5,173 bases of DNA from Dehalococcoidia bacterium (GCA_030603265.1 JAUVYD010000127.1:1-5173), one strand, 5' to 3'; shown: positions 1-5,173, counted from the first letter of the stretch. Numbers and translations: made by a program. Notes: a model not told the origin generated them from the letters alone.

Positions 1-126
1 GGGCGGTCCCCTGGGCTGGCGGGGGGCCTGACTGTAATTCGCAAAAACCGCACAACACCGCCAAAGTCACGGGGCCAGAATATTTGAGCCTCCCCCCTTC
101 TGTGTTCACGACTCCACAGAGCGCAG
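1..126. other. Non-coding stretch downstream of etfA
   Basis: No gene is supported here. On the transcript strand the etfA stop is followed by a weak 5-bp pairing (CTGTG/CACAG, 10-nt loop, about 102-121), then a G-rich run (92-97 on the plus strand is CCCCCC). Further on there is a short T-run (GGTTTTTGCG) that is not preceded by a clear stem. None of this makes a convincing intrinsic terminator, so the transcript may continue past the window edge or end by Rho. Confidence 0.5.
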
Positions 127-1095
127 CTACTTCTTCAGGGCCTCGAGCATCTGCGGAATAACCTCGTACATGTCGCCGACGACCGAGTAGTCGGCGATAC
201 GGAAGAGGGAGACGGAAGGGTCTGAGTTGATTGCCACAATGGTGCCCGAGTCCCGCATGCCTGCGAGGTGCTGGGGCGACCCGGAGACGCCGCATCCGAC
301 GTAGAGCTTGGGCTTGACCAGCGTGCCGCTGAACCCAACCTGGTGGTCCTTGCTGATCCAACCGTCGTCGACCAGGGGGCGGGTTGCTCCCACGACACCA
401 CCCAGGGCGTCGGCCAGTTCCTGCACGAGGGCGAAATCCTCGGCCTTCTTGAGGCCCCGACCTACGCACACGACAACATCCGCTCCTGCGATGCTGGCCT
501 TCTTAGCCGCACCCTTTCCAAGAACCTTGACCGTTGTCTGAACGGTCTGTACGTCCTTCTCGATAATCGCTCCCTTGCGAGAGTCGTCCCGGGTTCCTGC
601 CTCAAGAGCGCGGTATCGTACCGTCGCCATGATCGGGGAGGACTTGGTCTTGATGCTGGCGAGGAAGGTACCGGTGAAAGCCGGTCGGATCTGGAGAAGA
701 GAGCCGTCATCCTGAAGTTCGAGGGCGATGCAATTGGACGTCAGCCCGGCCTCGAGCGCCGTGGCGACCCGGGGAGCCAGAGCCTTGCCGGCGAAGGTTG
801 CGCCGAAAAGCACCAGGCCAGGTGCGATTTCGCCGACCAGCCTCGCTACGTTCAGCTTGTAGGCTAGAGGGTCGAACACTGCAAGAGAGTCGTCGTCAAA
901 TACGTACACGGTATCCGCGCCATAGGCGACGAGTTCCTGTGCGGCATCCGACACTCCGGACCCCAGGAGCGCGCACGAGACGGTTGCGCCGGTCTTCTCT
1001 GCAAGCTCCCGGCCCTTGCCAAGGAGTTCGAAACAGATAGGGTGGACCTTCCCCCCTTCTTGTTCAGCATAGATAAGTACGTCTTTGTTTTCCAT
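127..1095 (-). CDS. etfA: Electron-transfer flavoprotein alpha subunit
   Basis: EtfA binds FAD and, paired with EtfB, carries electrons between acyl-CoA dehydrogenases and a quinone reductase or, in bifurcating complexes, NADH and ferredoxin; it is soluble. The 322 residues match the usual length. The N-terminal nucleotide-fold domain covers about residues 4-190. The C-terminal FAD domain begins near 200 and shows VGRGLK (211-216), TRPLVDDGW (238-246), QVGFSG (252-257), GCGVSGSPQHLAGM (267-280), AINSD (288-292) and ADYSVVGD (301-308). The RPLVDDGW stretch, with Trp where respiratory forms often have Tyr, resembles ETFs of anaerobic fermenters. Pro274 in SGSPQH, where Ala-Ile or Ala-Ser is usual, is slightly odd. 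No extra ferredoxin domain is present. The ATG lies 4 nt after the etfB stop. Its ribosome site (GAAAGGG, 1103-1109) is inside the etfB tail, suggesting translational coupling. The stop is TAG. The family call is secure; the electron partner is inferred. Confidence 0.97.
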   Translation of the reverse strand: MENKDVLIYAEQEGGKVHPICFELLGKGRELAEKTGATVSCALLGSGVSDAAQELVAYGADTVYVFDDDSLAVFDPLAYKLNVARLVGEIAPGLVLFGATFAGKALAPRVATALEAGLTSNCIALELQDDGSLLQIRPAFTGTFLASIKTKSSPIMATVRYRALEAGTRDDSRKGAIIEKDVQTVQTTVKVLGKGAAKKASIAGADVVVCVGRGLKKAEDFALVQELADALGGVVGATRPLVDDGWISKDHQVGFSGTLVKPKLYVGCGVSGSPQHLAGMRDSGTIVAINSDPSVSLFRIADYSVVGDMYEVIPQMLEALKK

Positions 1096-1099
1096 GACT

Positions 1100-1894
1100 C
1101 TACCCTTTCAGCAGCCCGTCTTTGTCGAGCGCTGCGACAAGTTTGCCGGCCGAGTCCTCTCCCTTGAGAATCTCTCCCTTGCGTTTCTTCTCAGGGGGGA
1201 CCGAGATGCTGTCTACCCATGTGGCGGACCCTTCGTGGCCGAACTTCGAAAGGTCGGCCATGTCCGCGAGGTCGGCGGCACTCCACTTCTCGACCTCGGC
1301 TTTGCGCGCCCTCAGCTTGTCCTTGAGGGTTGGAAGCCGTGGAGTGTTCAGGTCTTTTGTACCGGTAATGAGGAGGGGGTAGCCTGACTCAACGATGACT
1401 GAGCCGGAAGCGGTCTCTGCCACCATAGTGATCTTGTCTTCCGCTACGGCGCTAATCTCCGACACGAAGGACAGATGTGGGATTCCCAGCCTCTCCGCGA
1501 CAGATGGCCCAACCTGGCTTGTGTCGCCATCGACGGTCTTCTCGCCGCAGAGGATGAGGTCGAAATCTCCTGCCTTCCTGATAGCCGCAGCCAGAGCGCA
1601 GGATGTCGCGAGGGTATCGGCGCCTGCGAATCTCTCATCAGTCAGCAAAATGCCTCTGTCAGCGTCGCGCGCTATCGCCTCCTTGAGGACCGCCTCCGCG
1701 GACGCAGGCCCCATGCTGATCGCGGTGACCGTGGTCCCGGGAATTTCCTTCATCTGCTGGGCAGCCTCGACGGCGTTCAGGTCAAAAGGATTGATTTCGG
1801 AGTCAGCGGACGCCCGGTCTACCCACCCCTTGTCTTTGAGAAACTGAACCTTCTCGATATCGGGAACTTGCTTGACGAGTACGATGATATGCAA
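1100..1894 (-). CDS. etfB: Electron-transfer flavoprotein beta subunit, TTG start
   Basis: EtfB is the partner of EtfA and binds AMP in respiratory ETFs or a second FAD in bifurcating ones. From the TTG at 1894-1892 the protein has 264 residues, the normal length, and opens with the classic HIIVLVKQVPD. Other landmarks are INPFD (34-38), SMGP (60-63), DRGILLTDERFAGADT (79-94), VDGDTSQVGP (121-130) and TKDLNTPR (179-186). The TTG is preferred because AAGGAGGT (1903-1910) sits 8 nt upstream and the family N-terminus begins exactly there. An in-frame ATG at 1978 would add 28 residues unlike any EtfB and would bury the ribosome site and hairpin inside the gene. The DGDTxQVGP and FAGADTxATS motifs resemble EtfBs of anaerobic, often bifurcating systems more than mitochondrial-type ones, which carry a DDDCNQTG-like segment. 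Bifurcation itself is an inference. The gene is followed after 4 nt by etfA and has a TAG stop. Confidence 0.95.
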   Translation of the reverse strand: MHIIVLVKQVPDIEKVQFLKDKGWVDRASADSEINPFDLNAVEAAQQMKEIPGTTVTAISMGPASAEAVLKEAIARDADRGILLTDERFAGADTLATSCALAAAIRKAGDFDLILCGEKTVDGDTSQVGPSVAERLGIPHLSFVSEISAVAEDKITMVAETASGSVIVESGYPLLITGTKDLNTPRLPTLKDKLRARKAEVEKWSAADLADMADLSKFGHEGSATWVDSISVPPEKKRKGEILKGEDSAGKLVAALDKDGLLKG

Positions 1895-1902
1895 CTCGGC
1901 AT

Positions 1903-1910
1903 ACCTCCTT
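1903..1910 (-). promoter_or_regulatory. Ribosome binding site of etfB (fixes TTG start)
   Basis: AAGGAGGT on the minus strand is a near-perfect Shine-Dalgarno sequence 8 nt before the TTG at 1894-1892. It is the main reason to choose TTG over the upstream in-frame ATG at 1978. An ATG at 1902-1900 also follows this site but is out of frame with EtfB. Confidence 0.85.
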
Positions 1911-1954
1911 CCTGTCGCATTGCGACTCCTCTGCCCCGGGAGGAATGCGACAGG
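1911..1954 (-). promoter_or_regulatory. 11-bp inverted repeat abutting the etfB ribosome site
   Basis: CCTGTCGCATT (1911-1921) and AATGCGACAGG (1944-1954) are perfect 11-bp complements around a 22-nt centre. Within the centre CCTC (1928-1931) can pair with GAGG (1940-1943). In the mRNA the hairpin ends at the base immediately before the AAGGAGGT site of etfB. The transcript loop also contains CCTCC, complementary to the GGAGG core of that site. It lacks a following U-run, so it is not a normal terminator. Possible roles are a translation-modulating leader, an RNA-processing or stability hairpin, or a protein operator; the sequence does not decide between them. Confidence 0.6.
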
Positions 1955-1960
1955 CCTGTC
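1949..1960. repeat. 12-bp perfect palindrome GACAGGCCTGTC
   Basis: GACAGGCCTGTC is perfectly self-complementary and overlaps the distal arm of the larger inverted repeat. The hexamer CCTGTC or its complement therefore occurs three times between 1911 and 1960. Such symmetry could mark a dimeric repressor operator upstream of etfB, but no regulator gene is in the window and chance is possible. Confidence 0.4.
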
Positions 1961-2043
1961 AGGACCCGGCGTCCGCATGCTGGTCTACTACTGCCGGCCG
2001 AGCGTGCCTGCCTGGCACAGCCCCGGGGAAATTGATTGTCAGA

Positions 2044-3192
2044 CTATACCTTGCCCACCTCTTCCCTCGAGATGATGATGCGCATGATCTCGGACGTGCC
2101 TCCGCCCATCTCGAGGACCTTGGCATCCCTGAAGAACCGCTCCACAGGATAGTCCGTGGTGTAGCCGGGGCCGCAAAGGATATTCATGGCCATGTTGCAG
2201 ACCCACGTGCACTCCTCGGTGGCGAACACCTTGGCAATGGCAGCCTCTTTCGCCGCAGGAAGGCCCTGGTCCTTGAGCCAGGCTGCGTGAAACAGCAGGT
2301 TCTTTGCAATCTCCACACGTGAGGTCATGTTGGCGATGTGGAACTGGATGGCCTGGTTCTTGATGATGGGCCTGCCGAACTGCACGCGCTCCTTGGCGTA
2401 GGCGATGGCCTGTTCCATTGCGACCTGCATGAGCCCGAGGCCCTGCGTACCGATGCCGATTCGTGCGATCTCAAGCGCGGAGAGGGCGAGGGGCATGCCG
2501 AGCCCTATCTCGCCGAGCACGGCGCCGTCAGGCACTCGGCAGTTCTCAATGAAATACTCGGTCGTCGGGGAGGCCGTGGCGCCCATCTTGTTCTCGACCT
2601 TGCTGATCTTGATGCCGGGGTTGTCGCCTTCGACTATGAACCCGGTGAAGGCCTTCTTGCCGTCGATGTCGTCCGTCCTGGCGAACAGAACGTGTGCATC
2701 CGCAAATACGCCGTTAGTGATGTAGTGCTTGGAGCCGTTGAGCACCCACTCGTCGCCGTCCTTGACGGCGGCTGTCTTCATGGAAGCCACATCTGAGCCT
2801 GCCTCCGGTTCGGTGGTCGCAAACGAGAGGATTGAGCCACTGCAGGCCGCACCCAGGTACTTCTTCTTCTGCTCCTCGGTGCCACCAAGCCTGATGCCGT
2901 CCATCGCCAGCCGCTGGGTGTTGAAGGAGAACGCGGTGGAGAGACATCCCTTCGCAATCTCCTCGAGTGCCACGAAGTGGCCGACCAAGTCGAGCCCCTC
3001 GCCACCGTACTCCGTAGGAATATGAATGCCGATGAGGTTCAACTCAGCGAGCCTCTTCATGTTCTTCTCGATGATCTTGTAGTCGTGGTTCCGGTCTGCC
3101 TCTTCAGCGGTCTTCTTGAACTCCTCGCCCGCGCCGCGAGCTATCTCTCGAATCTCCTCATGCACGTCCGAAAAGTAGGGGAACTTACCCAT
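2044..3192 (-). CDS. Acyl-CoA dehydrogenase family flavoprotein
   Basis: This is a cytoplasmic FAD enzyme that oxidises acyl-CoA to 2-enoyl-CoA (or works in reverse) and passes electrons to ETF, whose genes follow directly. The 382 residues equal the short/medium-chain family length. The N-terminal helical domain covers about 1-120. The middle beta domain has SFATTEPEAGSD (123-134) and WVLNGSKHYITNG (149-161). The C-terminal helical domain (about 230-382) has ERVQFGRPI (268-276), NQAIQFHIANM (279-289), GYTTDYPVERFFRDAK (343-358) and GGGTSEIMR (363-371). The usual catalytic Glu in the YEGTSEI loop is Gly364 here. The alternative helix-G Glu of isovaleryl- and long-chain-type enzymes aligns with Ala243 (LEIAR, 240-244). 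The base is therefore not at either known site and the substrate cannot be named. The ATG is supported by AGGAGGT at 3202-3208, with a 9-nt spacer. The stop is TAG. The family is certain; the specificity and exact reaction are not. Confidence 0.95.
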   Translation of the reverse strand: MGKFPYFSDVHEEIREIARGAGEEFKKTAEEADRNHDYKIIEKNMKRLAELNLIGIHIPTEYGGEGLDLVGHFVALEEIAKGCLSTAFSFNTQRLAMDGIRLGGTEEQKKKYLGAACSGSILSFATTEPEAGSDVASMKTAAVKDGDEWVLNGSKHYITNGVFADAHVLFARTDDIDGKKAFTGFIVEGDNPGIKISKVENKMGATASPTTEYFIENCRVPDGAVLGEIGLGMPLALSALEIARIGIGTQGLGLMQVAMEQAIAYAKERVQFGRPIIKNQAIQFHIANMTSRVEIAKNLLFHAAWLKDQGLPAAKEAAIAKVFATEECTWVCNMAMNILCGPGYTTDYPVERFFRDAKVLEMGGGTSEIMRIIISREEVGKV

Positions 3193-3201
3193 GGCTAGTT
3201 G

Positions 3202-3208
3202 ACCTCCT
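3202..3208 (-). promoter_or_regulatory. Ribosome binding site of the acyl-CoA dehydrogenase
   Basis: AGGAGGT on the minus strand lies 9 nt before the ATG at 3192-3190. It confirms the start and gives this gene its own strong translation signal despite the 133-nt gap from the gene upstream. Confidence 0.8.
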
Positions 3209-3233
3209 TCACTAATGTGGTCTCTGTTGATTC

Positions 3234-3239
3234 CTTATA
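3234..3239 (-). promoter_or_regulatory. Weak candidate -10 element (TATAAG)
   Basis: TATAAG on the minus strand, 41 nt before the acyl-CoA dehydrogenase ATG, looks like a sigma-70 -10 box. No good -35 lies 16-18 nt upstream; the nearest candidate, TTGTAC, is 23 nt away. It could mark a secondary internal promoter downstream of the 3279-3300 hairpin, but support is thin. Confidence 0.2.
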
Positions 3240-3278
3240 CGGTATCTCGCGCTGGTGTTCGGGTACAAACAGGCAGCG

Positions 3279-3300
3279 GGGCCGCTACGCAGAGCGGCCC
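3279..3300 (-). terminator. 8-bp GC hairpin after the first gene (weak or partial terminator)
   Basis: GGGCCGCT (3279-3286) and AGCGGCCC (3293-3300) form a perfect 8-bp stem with a 6-nt loop, starting 25 nt after the TAG of the upstream gene. On the transcript strand it is followed by CGCTGCCTGTTTGT rather than a solid U-run. It is therefore at most a leaky terminator, or an RNA stability element that could set unequal expression between the first gene and the dehydrogenase/ETF genes. Confidence 0.45.
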
Positions 3301-3325
3301 AACGCCTGATGCTGGACAAATGATA

Positions 3326-4789
3326 CTACTTCTTCGGTGCCGGCTCCGAAATGTCCTCCTCCAGCTCGATAAGCCGCTTCGCATATGCGACGGAGGTCTC
3401 GATGCCGGAGTTGAGCCTCACCATGAGCTTCGCTCCTTCGGGGGAGCCGCCGCCGTGCATGCAGCCGGGGACGCCGGCGCCCAGCGTGAGCCACTCAATG
3501 AGCCGGGCAATCTTGACTCGGGACTCAGCCGTTGACGCGGCCTTCAGGTACTTCTGCACGAGGTGGCCGTACTTGGGGTCGGTGAAGTCCACGTATGATG
3601 GCATACAGCCCGTCTCTCCGATACCGCCCGATATGTCCTGGGCGATACGCTTGGTATCGTACGGGAGGGTGCCGACGTGGATCTTGTTGACGTTGGCCAA
3701 CATCGGGTCGGTGAGCCATGCTCCTGAGGGGTGCTTCTTGCCCAGGGCTCCTGCGGCCACGCCCATGGCGAAGGTAGTCTCGTTGTTGATGTACATCTGG
3801 ATGAGCCTCTCGTTGAAGGCCCTGGTGGAGAGCCCGTTTGCACGCACGATGAGTGCTGCCGCACCGCACATCAGATCACCCTGACCTGCGACGCAGCCGC
3901 CGATTGCAGCCCGGTAGGGCATGATGAAGTTCATCACCGCAGCGCCCGAGTACTTGAATTCCCCGGACATGAAGACGCGCTCCTTCGGCACGAACACGTC
4001 CTCGAAGAAGAGGTAGGCCTGCGTGATTCCGCCTATCTTGACAGGAACGTCGAATCCGTCCTCGGCCTCTCGCGTGTCGCTGGGGTGACGGGCCTCGACG
4101 ATTGTTAGTCCCTCGATGTCTTTCGGGATGACGAATGAGACCGCGTAATCCTTGTCGGGTTCCTTGTAGCCGGCCCCCGGGAGGATGAATATCTCCTGTG
4201 CTGCCGCAGTGCCGCAGATCATCACCTTGGCGCCCCGGACAACGATGCCGTTGTCCTTCACCTCCACGATATGAAGGTTCATGTCGGGATCTTCCTGTTG
4301 CGATGGGGAGAAGGCCCGGTTGCCTTTCGGGTCGGTCAGCGCACCGGAAACCGTGATGTCATTGTCCTGAGCGTAGCGGAGCCATGTCTTGAGTCTCTCG
4401 TGGTAGTCGGTGCCCAACTCCTTGTCTATCTCGTACGTGGTGATCCACATGGAGTTGAGGCCGTTGTAGCCGGCGCAGCGCCCGCCTGTGCAGGTGCCGG
4501 TGAGGTGATAGGCCGTGCGCTTCATCTTGCAGTTAGCTATCATGTCCTCAGCGCTCTGGTTGATGGCGAGGTAGCGGGATACCTTGTCGCCCGTCAAGAT
4601 GGAGGTCGTGGAGAACAGATCTGCGTACTGCGGGTCGAGGGCTGCAGCATACAGCTGGGCGTGTCCCGCGACAGTCCCCTTCGTATGGGGGTTCGTTGCG
4701 ACGTCCTCAATCAGCTGTCCAAACTTGTAGATGTTTGGCTTGAGTTTCTTGAGTGCCTGCTTGTATTGTTCGGGAGTCTTGAGAGCCAT
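3326..4789 (-). CDS. HpaB / 4-hydroxybutyryl-CoA dehydratase superfamily flavoprotein, divergent active site
   Basis: This superfamily includes the flavin monooxygenase HpaB and the [4Fe-4S]/FAD radical enzyme 4-hydroxybutyryl-CoA dehydratase. The 487 residues match the dehydratase (about 490). Dehydratase-like landmarks include TPEQY (5-9), DPQYADL (52-58), TTYEID (117-122), LTDPKGNR (151-158), VRGAK (184-188), the Asp/Pro-rich FFEDVFVPKERVF (261-273), GGC (297-299) and MHGGGSP (444-450). Two of the three cluster cysteines align (Cys100, Cys299). The third is displaced: C-x4-C (100/105) instead of C-x3-C. The His ligand is Tyr292, and other recalled active-site residues are changed (Gln257, Ile296, Val300, Gly442). 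GRCAGY (103-108) recreates the R-x3-Y of HpaB substrate sites, but the HpaB histidine is Gly149. The ATG is preceded by AGGAGG (4794-4799) with a short 4-nt spacer. The stop is TAG. It is first in the cluster, before an acyl-CoA dehydrogenase and ETF, which favours an acyl-CoA substrate. Superfamily sure; reaction unknown. Confidence 0.9.
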   Translation of the reverse strand: MALKTPEQYKQALKKLKPNIYKFGQLIEDVATNPHTKGTVAGHAQLYAAALDPQYADLFSTTSILTGDKVSRYLAINQSAEDMIANCKMKRTAYHLTGTCTGGRCAGYNGLNSMWITTYEIDKELGTDYHERLKTWLRYAQDNDITVSGALTDPKGNRAFSPSQQEDPDMNLHIVEVKDNGIVVRGAKVMICGTAAAQEIFILPGAGYKEPDKDYAVSFVIPKDIEGLTIVEARHPSDTREAEDGFDVPVKIGGITQAYLFFEDVFVPKERVFMSGEFKYSGAAVMNFIMPYRAAIGGCVAGQGDLMCGAAALIVRANGLSTRAFNERLIQMYINNETTFAMGVAAGALGKKHPSGAWLTDPMLANVNKIHVGTLPYDTKRIAQDISGGIGETGCMPSYVDFTDPKYGHLVQKYLKAASTAESRVKIARLIEWLTLGAGVPGCMHGGGSPEGAKLMVRLNSGIETSVAYAKRLIELEEDISEPAPKK

Positions 4790-4966
4790 TCAGCCTCCTA
4801 TCCAAGTAATACCATCCAACCAAGCATCTTAGCATAGGGGAGGGAGTGGCTTCTAGGAGCCTGTCGGAGAAACAGCCCCCTTGGTGTTGGTACGAAGGGA
4901 ACAGCTCGGCCATGTCGCGCTGTCGACACGCCGCTCATTATCACCATTCATGGTCGAGTCCCTTGG

Positions 4967-4993
4967 TGTAGGGGCGGACCTCTGTGTCCGCCC
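4967..4993 (+). repeat. Hairpin repeat, arm 1
   Basis: A TGTAGGGGC-type repeat. GGGCGGAC (4972-4979) and GTCCGCCC (4986-4993) make a perfect 8-bp stem around the loop CTCTGT. The leading TGTAG is shared with arm 2 on the opposite strand. I recall similar 'GTAGGGGC...' interspersed hairpins as common in genomes of uncultured Chloroflexota, but could not search for them. Confidence 0.7.
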
Positions 4994-5062
4994 GCCACGG
5001 GTTTGTGCATCGTCGGCGGTTAGCTGCACCACACCTCCATCTGCATCCATCGCCCCCACCAC

Positions 5063-5089
5063 GGGCAGGCGCAGAGGCCTGCCCCTACA
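5063..5089 (-). repeat. Hairpin repeat, arm 2 (inverted copy)
   Basis: Read on the minus strand this is a 27-nt copy of arm 1 with 5 differences. GGGCAGGC (5063-5070) pairs with GCCTGCCC (5077-5084) around a 6-nt loop. Four of the five differences are two complementary pairs that keep the stem intact; the fifth is in the loop. It lies 69 nt from arm 1, so the two arms together form a composite inverted repeat (4967-5089) like a small non-autonomous element or REP pair. Confidence 0.7.
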
Positions 5090-5173
5090 TTTCGCGCTTC
5101 GCGTACTCCCGGCCTTCGCAAAATGGCGCACCAACCCTGCCCTACGCTGAGTAGCCTCACCGTCAGTGTGGTT

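Larger units (their letters stand above)
4790..5173. other. Non-coding upstream region with repeat DNA
   Basis: These 384 nt hold no supported gene. Next to the cluster are the ribosome site (4794-4799) and an untranslated leader, with no -35/-10 pair I can defend. Farther out are a stretch reading TAGGAGCCTGTCGGAGAAA (4854-4872), which looks like mobile-element edge sequence, a 10-bp direct repeat CCCTTGGTGT (4878-4887 and 4960-4969), and the opposed hairpin arms at 4967-5089. The open frames across this stretch, with peptides such as GVGADLCVRPP, are the typical spurious translations of such repeats. Confidence 0.6.

Noticed and set aside
268..867. 199-residue plus-strand open frame
   Set aside because: It lies wholly antisense to etfA, has no recognisable motif, and is explained by the GC-rich codon pattern of the real gene.
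92..1066. Near-identical CCCCCCTTCT(G)TGTTCA at 92-108 and 1051-1066
   Set aside because: A short C-rich match with one indel; the second copy is ordinary coding sequence of etfA, so chance is the simplest explanation.
1895..1978. Extension of etfB to the in-frame ATG at 1978
   Set aside because: It would add 28 residues with no EtfB character and would place the strong ribosome site and hairpin inside the coding region; the TTG at 1894 begins exactly at the family N-terminus.
2004..2028. Short hairpin GTGCC/GGCAC and palindrome CCCCGGGG after the dehydrogenase as a terminator
   Set aside because: The stem is only 5 bp and no U-run follows on the transcript strand; it is not enough to call a terminator.
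3326..4789. Calling the first gene a true 4-hydroxybutyryl-CoA dehydratase or a 4-hydroxyphenylacetate 3-monooxygenase
   Set aside because: The dehydratase His/Tyr/Lys/Glu residues are missing and the HpaB active-site histidine is Gly149, so neither specific name is justified.
4271..4837. 188-residue plus-strand open frame
   Set aside because: Antisense shadow of the first enzyme gene; its peptide shows no family features.
4881..5150. 89-residue plus-strand open frame, and the overlapping minus frame at 4853-5134
   Set aside because: Both run through the hairpin repeat DNA and translate it into typical spurious peptides (GVGADLCVRPP); no ribosome site or motif supports them.

Overview
The window holds one unidirectional cluster of four complete genes on the minus strand. 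In transcription order they are a 4-hydroxyphenylacetate 3-hydroxylase / 4-hydroxybutyryl-CoA dehydratase superfamily flavoprotein (4789-3326), an acyl-CoA dehydrogenase (3192-2044), the electron-transfer flavoprotein beta subunit (1894-1100) and the alpha subunit (1095-127). No tRNA, rRNA, CRISPR array, transposase or plus-strand gene could be supported. The plus-strand open frames are shadows of these genes or of repeat DNA.

Organism: a moderately GC-rich bacterium with strong AGGAGG-type ribosome sites, most likely an anaerobe. The closest recalled matches for the first enzyme and the ETF pair are proteins of amino-acid- or butyrate-fermenting clostridia. The gene style, together with a 'TGTAGGGGC...' hairpin repeat upstream of the cluster, reminds me of uncultured Chloroflexota (Dehalococcoidia-like) genomes. 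This is an inference from memory and is weak; Desulfobacterota or Firmicutes-like lineages are not excluded.

Layout: 1-126 is non-coding sequence after etfA with no convincing terminator. etfB and etfA are separated by 4 nt and are surely cotranscribed. A 149-nt gap between the acyl-CoA dehydrogenase and etfB carries an 11-bp inverted repeat directly abutting the etfB ribosome site, and etfB appears to start with TTG. A 133-nt gap between the first two genes carries a perfect 8-bp GC hairpin. The 384 nt upstream of the cluster are non-coding and contain two opposed hairpin repeat arms whose stems differ by compensatory changes.

How the genes may work together: the superfamily enzyme would act on an acyl-CoA (or related) substrate, the dehydrogenase would oxidise or reduce an acyl-CoA, and EtfAB would carry its electrons. 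This resembles the 4-hydroxybutyryl-CoA to crotonyl-CoA to butyryl-CoA route. However, the first enzyme lacks nearly all recalled active-site residues of 4-hydroxybutyryl-CoA dehydratase, and the dehydrogenase lacks a glutamate at both usual catalytic-base positions. The most interesting reading is therefore a four-gene acyl-CoA module with an unassigned substrate or reaction. This rests on residues seen here compared with reference sequences recalled from memory, so an alignment is the decisive test.
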